Shown here: positions 57,013 through 64,000 of the stretch, piece after piece
Numbering within the stretch: position 1 is the first letter of the stretch
Layout of the letters: every line of letters begins with the position of its first letter
From: Citrobacter youngae ATCC 29220
GTDB lineage: Bacteria > Pseudomonadota > Gammaproteobacteria > Enterobacterales > Enterobacteriaceae
Assembly (NCBI RefSeq): GCF_000155975.1
Contig: NZ_GG730299.1
Location: 305-64,304 of the forward strand
Length of the DNA: 64,000 nucleotides
Direction of reading: 5' to 3'
Position numbers and translations under genes: made by a program
Notes under the pieces: generated by a model
Databases searched by the model: none
What the model saw: only the letters and a program-made list of their open reading frames with translations
Told to the model about the DNA's origin: nothing

Positions 57013-59208
57013 CTAGATGCGGCGCAGGTGCCAGATGCGGCTGGTGTAGTCACGGCTCAGCGGTGGGTCAATCCATATCCCGCGATTCAGCAACTCGTCG
57101 CCACCTACTGGATTATCGCCCTCGTCAATGCGGTAACTTGCGCTTTCGTCCAGACCGGCAAGACGCAACAGGCGTAGCGGCGCGGAGGCCTGGCTGACCA
57201 GCGAGAAGGCCATCACCAGCGCTTCGCTATGATCCGGGGCGACAAACATCCATGCGGCGAAATCAGCGTTTTCCCACGGGCTGACCAGCCGCCAGAAGGT
57301 GCCGAACTGCAACAACTGGCGGTGCTGTTTATAGCAGGCAATTTGCTGCGCTACCGCCGCGTCGCGTTCGCCGTCGCTGTGCATCAAATCCAGCATCAGG
57401 CCATAGTTACCGCTCATCGCCACCGCGCCGCGCATATCCATGGTGGTACTGCGCCCCATTTGATGGTTTGGCACTTCAGATACGTGCGCGCATTGCATCA
57501 CCGGCGGGTAGAGCAAGCTGGTGGAGTACTGAATATGCACCCGTGAGGCGGCGTCGGTGTTATCGCTGACCCACGCCTGCGGCATGTAATAGAGCATGCC
57601 AGGATCGAAGCGCCCGCCACCGCCCGCGCAGCATTCAAAGAGAATATGCGGGAAACGCGCGGTTAATGCATCGAGTAGGGCATACAGTCCCTGAATGTAG
57701 CGGTGCGCGGTCTCCTGCTGACATTCCGGTTGCGCCGTGCTGGAGCCTACTTCGGTCATGTTGCGATTCATATCCCACTTGATGTAGTCAATAGGATGTG
57801 TATCAAGAAATGCGCTCATTTGGGCGAGGATATTGTCGCGAACCTCTTCACGTCCCAGGTCGAGAATATACTGGTTGCGCCCTTCTGACAGCGGCTGATC
57901 GCCCGCGTTGAGCACCCAGTCCGGATGCTGGCGAAACAGTTCGCTGCGGCGTGAAATCATCTCCGGTTCGAACCACAGGCCAAACTTCATCTCCATGGCG
58001 TGCACGCGGTCGATTAGTGGCCGCAGCCCCTGTGGGAATTTCTGCGTGTTAACGAACCAGTCGCCCAGTGAAGAGGTATCGCCGTTGCGCTCGCCGAACC
58101 AACCGTCGTCGAGCATCAGCAGTTCAACCCCCAGCGCTTTGGCGTTGGCGGCGAATTTCAGCAATTTTTCTTCGTTAAAATCGAAATAAGTCGACTCCCA
58201 GTTGTTGGCGAGAATCGGCCGCGGCTGATGGCGGTGCGGGCCGCGTGCCAGATTATCGCGATACAACGCGTGCAGCGTTTGCGACAGGCCGTTAAGGCCG
58301 CTATCGGACCAGGCGAGAATCGCTTCCGGCGTCTGGAACTGCTCTCCGGGCATCAGCTGCCAGCCGAACCCGTGCGGGTTTATCCCCAATAGCAGGCGGG
58401 TCTGGCGATAGGCATCCACCTCGGTGCGGGCGCTAAAGTTGCCGCTGTACACCAGATGAATGCCGCAGGCTTCGCCCTGCATTTCGGTGGTTTCCGGGCG
58501 CACCAGACCAATAAACGGCTGCTGATGGGTGCTGCTGGCGCCACGCTTACTGTCGAGAACGTTAATACCAGGATTTAGCGGCTGGCGATGCCACTGGCGT
58601 TCACGGGCCCAGGCGCCGGGAAATTGAATTTGCTGCCAGCGGTCATCGGGTAAATCGACGCCGCAGCTAAGTGCTCGCAGCAGCCGCATTGGCTGTTCAG
58701 CGCGGTTGGTAAATCGCGCCGAGCGGGCGATAACCGCATGTTGGCGGAAAAGCGTATAGCTCAGCTCAACGTCCAGATGTGTGACCGGGTCGGTGAGGGT
58801 AATTAACAACGTTTCGGCGTCATTGTCCCCGGCAACCCAGGTGGCCGGGAGTCCGCAAAGTCCCGGCTTACCCGCTATAATGCGGTGGCTAACGTAGTGC
58901 AGGTTACTCACCTGGTGTCCGTCGGCGTAGCGCACCTCGAAGGCCGATTCGCGGTAGTCGCCAGCGCCGTGACCGGGATACTCCTGCGGCGCAGTATCCA
59001 ATGAAAAGGTGCGATCCGGCCAACCTGCCGGCGTCGGCGAAAACGAGGAGCGATCCAGCGGCGGATAGTCGTAGCCCGTACTCCACGTGTTCAGGCGTTT
59101 ACCCCAATAGCAGTGCGTCAAATAGCGGTCGTGGGCGATAGCCATCACGTAGCTAATACTGTCGTTCTGCAGGTGAAAGGTTTGGGTCTTTTCATTCCAG
59201 AAAATCAT
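57013..59208 (-). CDS. GH36 alpha-galactosidase
   Basis: Cytoplasmic exo-enzyme releasing alpha-linked galactose, for example from melibiose or raffinose-type sugars. The 731-residue product has the full GH36 architecture: N-terminal beta-supersandwich (1 to about 325), TIM barrel (about 330-650) and C-terminal beta domain. Signatures include NNWESTYFDFNEEK, LLMLDDGWFGERN, GLWFEPEM, the nucleophile Asp479 in YIKWDMNR, FECCAGGGGRFD and the acid/base Asp549 in WVSDNTDAASR. No signal peptide is visible. Its ATG overlaps the stop of the upstream symporter gene (ATGA), so the two are coupled. Confidence 0.93.
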   Translation of the reverse strand: MIFWNEKTQTFHLQNDSISYVMAIAHDRYLTHCYWGKRLNTWSTGYDYPPLDRSSFSPTPAGWPDRTFSLDTAPQEYPGHGAGDYRESAFEVRYADGHQVSNLHYVSHRIIAGKPGLCGLPATWVAGDNDAETLLITLTDPVTHLDVELSYTLFRQHAVIARSARFTNRAEQPMRLLRALSCGVDLPDDRWQQIQFPGAWARERQWHRQPLNPGINVLDSKRGASSTHQQPFIGLVRPETTEMQGEACGIHLVYSGNFSARTEVDAYRQTRLLLGINPHGFGWQLMPGEQFQTPEAILAWSDSGLNGLSQTLHALYRDNLARGPHRHQPRPILANNWESTYFDFNEEKLLKFAANAKALGVELLMLDDGWFGERNGDTSSLGDWFVNTQKFPQGLRPLIDRVHAMEMKFGLWFEPEMISRRSELFRQHPDWVLNAGDQPLSEGRNQYILDLGREEVRDNILAQMSAFLDTHPIDYIKWDMNRNMTEVGSSTAQPECQQETAHRYIQGLYALLDALTARFPHILFECCAGGGGRFDPGMLYYMPQAWVSDNTDAASRVHIQYSTSLLYPPVMQCAHVSEVPNHQMGRSTTMDMRGAVAMSGNYGLMLDLMHSDGERDAAVAQQIACYKQHRQLLQFGTFWRLVSPWENADFAAWMFVAPDHSEALVMAFSLVSQASAPLRLLRLAGLDESASYRIDEGDNPVGGDELLNRGIWIDPPLSRDYTSRIWHLRRI

Positions 59209-60593
59209 GGCGTCACTCCCTGCGGTTTTTTATTGCGATGATGAATATCGTCAAGAATTTCGAAAAAGCGTTTTTCGGTAATTTCGTATTTTGCCAGCGG
59301 CAGCAGGCTTAAAATGGTCAGAATGCCGGGGATTAGCGTGAAAAATAACCCAATCCACAGCGCCGCCTGGTCAGTTTGCACTGCATGCGGAACATATCCG
59401 GCCCAGGATAAACAGAAGCCACCGATAGCACCGCCAATAGCACCGGAAAGTTTGGTTTTAAAAATATTGAGGGAAAATACCATTCCTTCCGAACGGTTAC
59501 CGCTGATCCATTCACCATATTCCACGCAATCAGCCACCATAGAATAAAGGGCGATTTGTCCAACGCCACCGAAGAATGGCGCCAGAGTACCAATGATAAA
59601 TATCAACGAAATATTATTCTGGAAAAAGAACAAGCCCATGCAGGACAACGACATTAAAAAACTGCTATAAATCGCAGTGTTCTTTTTACCTATTTTTGCA
59701 GAGATAAATGGCGAGGCGATAGCGCCTGCAACCTGGGCTATCTGTGATACCGTCAGAAATGCGGCGAGGGCGATTTCTGCATTTAAATTATAGATAAAGA
59801 AATACAGCTGGAAGGTACCACGAATAATACCGATCAGCTCCAGCATAAACATCCCGATGAGCAAATAACGTAGAGGTCTGTTTTGTTTCAGGAGCGTCCA
59901 GAAACCTTTGAAACTTTGGCGCTCTTTACGCGGCACAGCATATTTTTCTTTGACGCCAAAGAAGGTTATTAGCATACAAATCAGGAAGATGGCGCTAAAG
60001 ACCAGCGACACGCCCCACCAACTGCCGACGAATTTGACCAGCCACAGGGTTGAGGCGCTGACCGTCAGAAAGCCAAAGGTAGCAATGGTTCTGGGGATGG
60101 TTATGACTTTAGTACGCTCTGTTGGATCCTGGGTTATGGCGGCGGACAGAGACCAATAGGGAATATCAATGACCGCAAAGCAAACGCTCCACAGAATGTA
60201 GGTCGCATAGGCGTAAACTAATTTTCCGGCCTCAGATAAATCGGGGCTCAAAAAACAGGCGACGGTGGTCAGTGATACCAGAATACTGCCGATGAGGATC
60301 CAGGGTCTGAATTTTCCCATTTTTGTGTGGGTATTATCAACCAGAATACCCAGCGCAATATCTGTTGCGCCATCGACTAGCCTGGCGACTAAAAAAAGTA
60401 AACCAACAGCGGCCGCCTTGATGCCAAAACTGTCGGTATAATAAAGCATCAAATATATGGCGATGAATGCATACATCACGTTCGCACCATAGCTTCCCAT
60501 GCCATAGGATATCGCGGTAGTCCACGATACTTTATCTCGTGGATAATGTTTTTTTTCTACAGCCGCTTCTGCACTTGAACTGGTTAACTCCAT
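59205..60593 (-). CDS. GPH-family sugar:cation symporter
   Basis: Inner-membrane transporter of the glycoside-pentoside-hexuronide family (relatives MelB, GusB, YicJ). The 462-residue product has about twelve hydrophobic segments, the GPH motif RLVDGATDIALGILVDNTHTKMGKFRPW split across residues 70-97, and the central loop YSMVADCVEYGEW. AGGGGA before the ATG at 60593 decides the start over a longer in-frame reading. It is first in the cluster. The DNA here looks more AT-rich than the GH36 gene after it. Substrate is inferred from neighbours to be an alpha-galactoside. Confidence 0.92.
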   Translation of the reverse strand: MELTSSSAEAAVEKKHYPRDKVSWTTAISYGMGSYGANVMYAFIAIYLMLYYTDSFGIKAAAVGLLFLVARLVDGATDIALGILVDNTHTKMGKFRPWILIGSILVSLTTVACFLSPDLSEAGKLVYAYATYILWSVCFAVIDIPYWSLSAAITQDPTERTKVITIPRTIATFGFLTVSASTLWLVKFVGSWWGVSLVFSAIFLICMLITFFGVKEKYAVPRKERQSFKGFWTLLKQNRPLRYLLIGMFMLELIGIIRGTFQLYFFIYNLNAEIALAAFLTVSQIAQVAGAIASPFISAKIGKKNTAIYSSFLMSLSCMGLFFFQNNISLIFIIGTLAPFFGGVGQIALYSMVADCVEYGEWISGNRSEGMVFSLNIFKTKLSGAIGGAIGGFCLSWAGYVPHAVQTDQAALWIGLFFTLIPGILTILSLLPLAKYEITEKRFFEILDDIHHRNKKPQGVTP

Positions 60594-60710
60594 TTTGAGT
60601 TCCCCTGAATTGAATAAATGATCGGATTTAACGACAATGAACTTCAACTTTCGGGTAGTAGCGTAGAGCAACAAGTGCAGACGGACTTTGCGCCGAGATT
60701 TATATTTCAG

Positions 60711-60727
60711 TAAACAAAGATTACTAA
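60711..60727. promoter_or_regulatory. candidate ROK operator upstream of the symporter gene
   Basis: TAAACAAAGATTACTAA lies in the 168-base gap between the ROK gene and the symporter start. It matches 13 of 17 positions with a sequence at the ROK gene start (61960-61976, minus strand, TTAACAAGGTTTAGTAA). It contains AGTAA-N7-TTACT inverted arms. No CRP consensus was found in the gap. Confidence 0.5.
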
Positions 60728-60761
60728 TCGTCTTTCTCGGATTGATCGCCGGGTAATGACA

Positions 60762-61958
60762 TCAGGCCCGCGCCAACGCCGCTTCAACAAATAAATAGCC
60801 AATGCCGGTGATCTGCTGCTGACGGGTCAGATTACCAAAGCCGATCTGCGTCTGGCGAGTACGCACCGCATCGCCCTGGTCAAAGGGAGTAAAACCGATT
60901 TGCCGATAGATAGTCTGTAGCCAGCGGTCACCAAATTCACAGCTGCGGCCATAAAACCAGATTTGGTTAATATTCAAAATATTCAGAAGGTTATAAAGCG
61001 TCAGCCCGATGGCATTGGCCGCCTGCTCAACCCACTGCACGACCTGCTCATCACCGCTGTGCCAGGCGTCGATCAGCTGCCGACTGGTTATGGTTTGTGG
61101 ATCTAAACCGGGTGGGGTCGGGCGTGATTTCAGCCAGACGCGGGCCTGTTTTTTCAGCGCCGACAGCGAGGCGACGGTTTCCAGACAGCCGTAACGCCCG
61201 CAGTCGCAAGCGATCCCGTCGCGGTCGAAAATGGTATGGCCGATTTGCCCGCTGCCGTTGAGCATACCGCGGTAGATTTGGCCGTTGATGACGAACGACG
61301 AACCGATGCCGTAATCGACGTTAACGATACAGAAATCCTGGCGGTTGCTGCCATTTTGCCACTTCTCCGCAAGCGCCAGCATGATGCAGTCGTTATCCAC
61401 CCGTACCGACACGCGCAGACGTTCTTCCAGAAGATATTTGATTTCCACCGGCTTTTTCCACGGCGCCTGTGGCATGGTTTGCGACACGCCGGTATCCGGG
61501 TCGACCTGCCCGTGGACGCCCAGTGCCAGGTTGATGTGTCTTCCGGGGCAATGTTTTTGCTGCTGGCGCCAGAGATCTTCAATGGCCGTCAGCAGCGCTT
61601 CCGGCGTTGGGGCGTTGACCTGGGTGTGGAGAAAATCGCCGACAGGCGTCATCTGCGCATCAATTAGCTGGCTTTCAATGCTGGTCGGCGTCACGTTCAT
61701 GCACAGGATCAGCGGCCCATCATTGGGGATCTGGTAGTGCCCGCTGTTCATCCCCCGCGAGCTGAGATTTTCGCTGGAGTGGCTGAGTTTTCTTTCGCCA
61801 ACCAGTTCGTCGAGAATTTTGCTGATGGCCGGAATGGATAGCCCGGTGTGCGTGGCCAACTGCGATTTACTCAAACGCTTATAGCGCCAAATTAGCGCCA
61901 TAATCGCCCGGCGGTTGTGCTGCCTCACCGTCTGGTTATTCAGTCCAGCTATCTGCAT
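60762..61958 (-). CDS. ROK-family (NagC/XylR type) transcriptional repressor
   Basis: The 398-residue product has an N-terminal winged helix-turn-helix (about residues 12-65; NRRAIMALIWRYKRLSKSQL then THTGLSIPAISKILDEL). The ROK kinase-like domain has VNVDYGIGSSFVINGQIYRG, GQIGHT and the zinc-site motif CDCGRYGCLE. The ATG at 61958 gives the usual NagC-like start (MQIAGLNNQTVRQHNRRAI). It is on the same strand as the hydrolase genes but separated from them by 168 bases. It is the likely local repressor, relieved by a sugar or sugar phosphate. The ligand is unknown. Confidence 0.9.
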   Translation of the reverse strand: MQIAGLNNQTVRQHNRRAIMALIWRYKRLSKSQLATHTGLSIPAISKILDELVGERKLSHSSENLSSRGMNSGHYQIPNDGPLILCMNVTPTSIESQLIDAQMTPVGDFLHTQVNAPTPEALLTAIEDLWRQQQKHCPGRHINLALGVHGQVDPDTGVSQTMPQAPWKKPVEIKYLLEERLRVSVRVDNDCIMLALAEKWQNGSNRQDFCIVNVDYGIGSSFVINGQIYRGMLNGSGQIGHTIFDRDGIACDCGRYGCLETVASLSALKKQARVWLKSRPTPPGLDPQTITSRQLIDAWHSGDEQVVQWVEQAANAIGLTLYNLLNILNINQIWFYGRSCEFGDRWLQTIYRQIGFTPFDQGDAVRTRQTQIGFGNLTRQQQITGIGYLFVEAALARA

Positions 61959-61959
61959 C

Positions 61960-61976
61960 TTACTAAACCTTGTTAA
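61960..61976. promoter_or_regulatory. candidate ROK autoregulatory operator
   Basis: The minus-strand sequence TTAACAAGGTTTAGTAA sits one base upstream of the ROK ATG and covers its ribosome binding site (AAGG). It shares 13 of 17 bases with the motif at 60711-60727. In this position it could control the ROK gene or the divergent DUF5107 gene. Confidence 0.5.
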
Positions 61977-61982
61977 TTGTAA

Positions 61983-61999
61983 TGCGTGAGCATCACGCA
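61983..61999. promoter_or_regulatory. perfect palindrome in the ROK/DUF5107 divergent region
   Basis: TGCGTGA-gca-TCACGCA is a 7-base perfect inverted repeat with a 3-base spacer. It lies between the divergent starts at 61958 and 62074. The spacer is too short for CRP (TGTGA-N6-TCACA). It may bind another regulator, unidentified. Confidence 0.5.
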
Positions 62000-62073
62000 A
62001 TTTACCGGAAAATAACTCCTCTACACTGCCATCCTATCGTATTTCACTGTGTTTTGTTTACTGGAGAATGGTT

Positions 62074-64000
62074 ATGTACGGAGTGGTTAAGGTCTGGCAG
62101 GAGACCCTTACGTTGCCAACGTGGACAACGGGCAACGAAGACGTAAACCCGATGTTTCTCGAAAAGCGCGTTTATCAGGGGTCGTCGGGCGCGGTGTATC
62201 CCTATGGGGTGATTGATACGCTGACCGGTGAACGGGAGATGCGTGAATATCAGGGTATCTGGATGGAGAATGACTTCGTGCGCATTCTGCTGCTGCCGGA
62301 GCTGGGTGGACGTATTCATCGTGCGTATGACAAAGTCAAACAACGCGATTTCGTCTATTACAACGACGTGGTGAAACCGGCGCTGGTTGGGCTATTGGGG
62401 CCGTGGATCTCCGGCGGCATTGAGTTCAACTGGCCGCAGCACCATCGTCCAACCACCTTTATGCCCGTCGATTTCACGATTACGCCAGGCGAACACGGTG
62501 AACAAACCGTCTGGATGGGCGAGGTCGAGCCGATGCGCGGCCTGCAGCTGATGGCCGGTTTCACGCTTTACCCTGACCGGGCGCTGGTGGAAATTACCGG
62601 CAAAGTGTTTAACGGCAACGCCACGCCGCGCCACTTCCTGTGGTGGTCAAACCCGGCGGTGAAGGGCGGCGACGATCACCAGAGCGTGTTCCCGCCGGAT
62701 GTGACTGCAGTATTCGACCACGGCAAGCGTGACGTGTCGTCGTTTCCGATTGCCACTGGTACCTACTACAAGGTGGACTATTCCGCGGGCGTCGATATTT
62801 CACGCTATAAAAACGTGCCGGTGCCCACCTCCTACATGGCGGAAAAATCGGAGTACGATTTTGTCGGCGCCTGGCATTACGGCGAGCGCGGTGGCCTGCT
62901 GCACGTGGCGGATCATCATGTTTCGCCGGGAAAAAAACAGTGGTCATGGGGATACGGTGAATTTGGCCAGGCCTGGGATCGGCAACTGACCGACGAAAAC
63001 GGCCCTTACATTGAGCTGATGACCGGGGTGTATACCGATAACCAGCCTGACTTCACCTGGCTTGCGCCATATGAAGAGAAGGTTTTTGTGCAGAATTTCC
63101 TGCCCTACAGTGAGTTATCGTCGGTGCAGAATGCCAGTACCCGGCTGGTGATGCGCCTTGAGCGTCAGGCGTCGCAGCTGGCGCTGGGGCTGTACGCCGT
63201 TGCGCCGCTGCGCGACGTGCGGGTGGAGATTCGCGACGGCGAGCAGACGCTGTGGCGGACTCAGGTGACGCTGGAGCCGGGAGAAAGCTGGCAGGAGACG
63301 CTGGCGGAGAGCTGGCCGCAGCGCCTGACCATGATCGTGCTCGCCAGCGATGGCGCGCCGTTGTTGCAATATGAAGAGCACATTCCTGAAGCGACGCCGC
63401 TACCCAACGCCGCCAGCGTGCCAGCGCAGCCGCAGGATCTACACAACGCGGAGGAGCTCTATTTTATCGGCCAGCATATTGAGCAATACAATCATGCCAG
63501 CCGCTACGCCGAGGATTACTACCGCCGGGCTATTGAGCTGGATCCGGAAGACTATCGTAGTAACGTCGCGCTGGGTAATCTGGCGCTCAACCGTGCCGAC
63601 TGGTCGATGGCGCAGCGCTGTGCCGAAGCGGCGCTGGCCCGCGCGCATCGGCTGAACAAGAACCCGCGCGACGGCGAAGCCAGTCTGCTGCTGGGAGCGG
63701 TTTTTGAGCGTCAGGGCGAGGCGAGCAAAGCGTGGGATAGCTATTATAAGGCAAGCTGGAGCGGCAACTGCCGCGATGCGGCGTTTTACTCGCTGGCGCG
63801 GCTGGCGATGGCGCGCGGCGATGACGCTGACGCGCTGGCAAAGGTTGAACTCAGCCTACAGTTTAACGGCGGCAATAATCTGGCGATGGGGCTAAAAGCG
63901 CTGGCGCTGGCAACGACGCAGGGAGAGCGGGCTGCGCTGGCGTATATCGACCAGGCGCTAAAAACGCACCCGCTGGGCTATGCGCTGCACTATGCGCGTT
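62074..64000 (+). CDS. DUF5107 plus tetratricopeptide-repeat protein (partial, runs off the window)
   Basis: An uninterrupted frame of 642 codons to the window end. The N-terminal ~380 residues have a galactose-mutarotase-like character: MENDFVRILLLPELGGRIHR (residues 69-88), SGGIEFNWPQHHRPT and NPAVKGGDDHQSVFPPDV, matching what I know as DUF5107. From about residue 460 TPR helices follow (EDYYRRAIELDPEDYRSNVA, AERAL-like repeats). No signal peptide is seen, so it is probably cytoplasmic. GGAG seven bases before the ATG at 62074 sets the start over an ATG six bases earlier. It is divergent from the ROK gene. A role in the sugar pathway is inferred from position. Confidence 0.85.
   Translation, partial: MYGVVKVWQETLTLPTWTTGNEDVNPMFLEKRVYQGSSGAVYPYGVIDTLTGEREMREYQGIWMENDFVRILLLPELGGRIHRAYDKVKQRDFVYYNDVVKPALVGLLGPWISGGIEFNWPQHHRPTTFMPVDFTITPGEHGEQTVWMGEVEPMRGLQLMAGFTLYPDRALVEITGKVFNGNATPRHFLWWSNPAVKGGDDHQSVFPPDVTAVFDHGKRDVSSFPIATGTYYKVDYSAGVDISRYKNVPVPTSYMAEKSEYDFVGAWHYGERGGLLHVADHHVSPGKKQWSWGYGEFGQAWDRQLTDENGPYIELMTGVYTDNQPDFTWLAPYEEKVFVQNFLPYSELSSVQNASTRLVMRLERQASQLALGLYAVAPLRDVRVEIRDGEQTLWRTQVTLEPGESWQETLAESWPQRLTMIVLASDGAPLLQYEEHIPEATPLPNAASVPAQPQDLHNAEELYFIGQHIEQYNHASRYAEDYYRRAIELDPEDYRSNVALGNLALNRADWSMAQRCAEAALARAHRLNKNPRDGEASLLLGAVFERQGEASKAWDSYYKASWSGNCRDAAFYSLARLAMARGDDADALAKVELSLQFNGGNNLAMGLKALALATTQGERAALAYIDQALKTHPLGYALHYAR

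Noticed and set aside
61983-61999. CRP site in the ROK/DUF5107 intergenic region
   Set aside because: The half-sites GTGA and TCAC are only three bases apart; CRP needs six.
49145-64000. Prophage or integrative element carrying the glycan locus
   Set aside because: No integrase, transposase, tRNA or direct-repeat attachment site was seen at the hcaR side. The far border is outside the window, so it cannot be assessed.

Overview
The window is chromosomal DNA of an enterobacterium close to Escherichia coli and Salmonella, most likely Citrobacter or a near relative. The evidence is near-identity of many protein starts and motifs to E. coli homologues (KgtP, PssA, GrcA, RpoE-RseABC, LepA, GlyA, PurL). 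Gene order also matches the E. coli region from kgtP to hcaR, read in the opposite orientation. The genus is an inference: a murQ-murP pair sits between yfhH and pgpC, hca genes are present, and no hcaT was found next to hcaR. No alignment could be run.

Layout. Bases 1-600 are the last bases of a 5S rRNA, the two rrn-type terminators and a REP cluster. Bases 604-15819 hold core genes: kgtP, yfiM, pssA, patZ, tapT, trxC, yfiF, ung, grcA with a tandem FNR-box promoter, eamB, yfiE, srmB, trmN and nadB. Bases 16107-18918 are the sigma-E stress operon (rseD leader, rpoE, rseA, rseB, rseC). Bases 19199-25876 are lepA-lepB and rnc-era-recO-pdxJ-acpS, with an ERIC element between era and recO. Bases 25873-30616 hold yfhL, the RpiR-family regulator yfhH, the divergent murQ-murP pair, pgpC and tadA. 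Then come mltF, purL, the sRNA gene glmY with its sigma-54 promoter and GlrR sites, glrK-qseG-glrR, glnB, hmp and glyA. Bases 43942-49170 are the 3-phenylpropionate dioxygenase cluster hcaEFCBD with its activator hcaR.

The accessory part is 49145-64000, running to the window edge. Six genes on the minus strand form a probable operon. In transcription order they are a GPH-family sugar symporter, a cytoplasmic GH36 alpha-galactosidase, a ChiP/OprD-type outer-membrane porin, an exported clan GH-D (alpha-galactosidase-like) hydrolase, a small ChiQ/YbfN-like lipoprotein, and a GH2 hydrolase with a C-terminal discoidin-type domain. A ROK-family repressor lies upstream, and a DUF5107 plus TPR protein is divergent and runs off the window.

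Together these genes suggest a complete route for a galactose-containing oligosaccharide: porin entry, periplasmic trimming, symport, then cytoplasmic alpha- and beta-type cleavage, under ROK control. The substrate is unknown. This locus is the best candidate for an undescribed system. No tRNA, CRISPR array, transposase, integrase or prophage gene was found.
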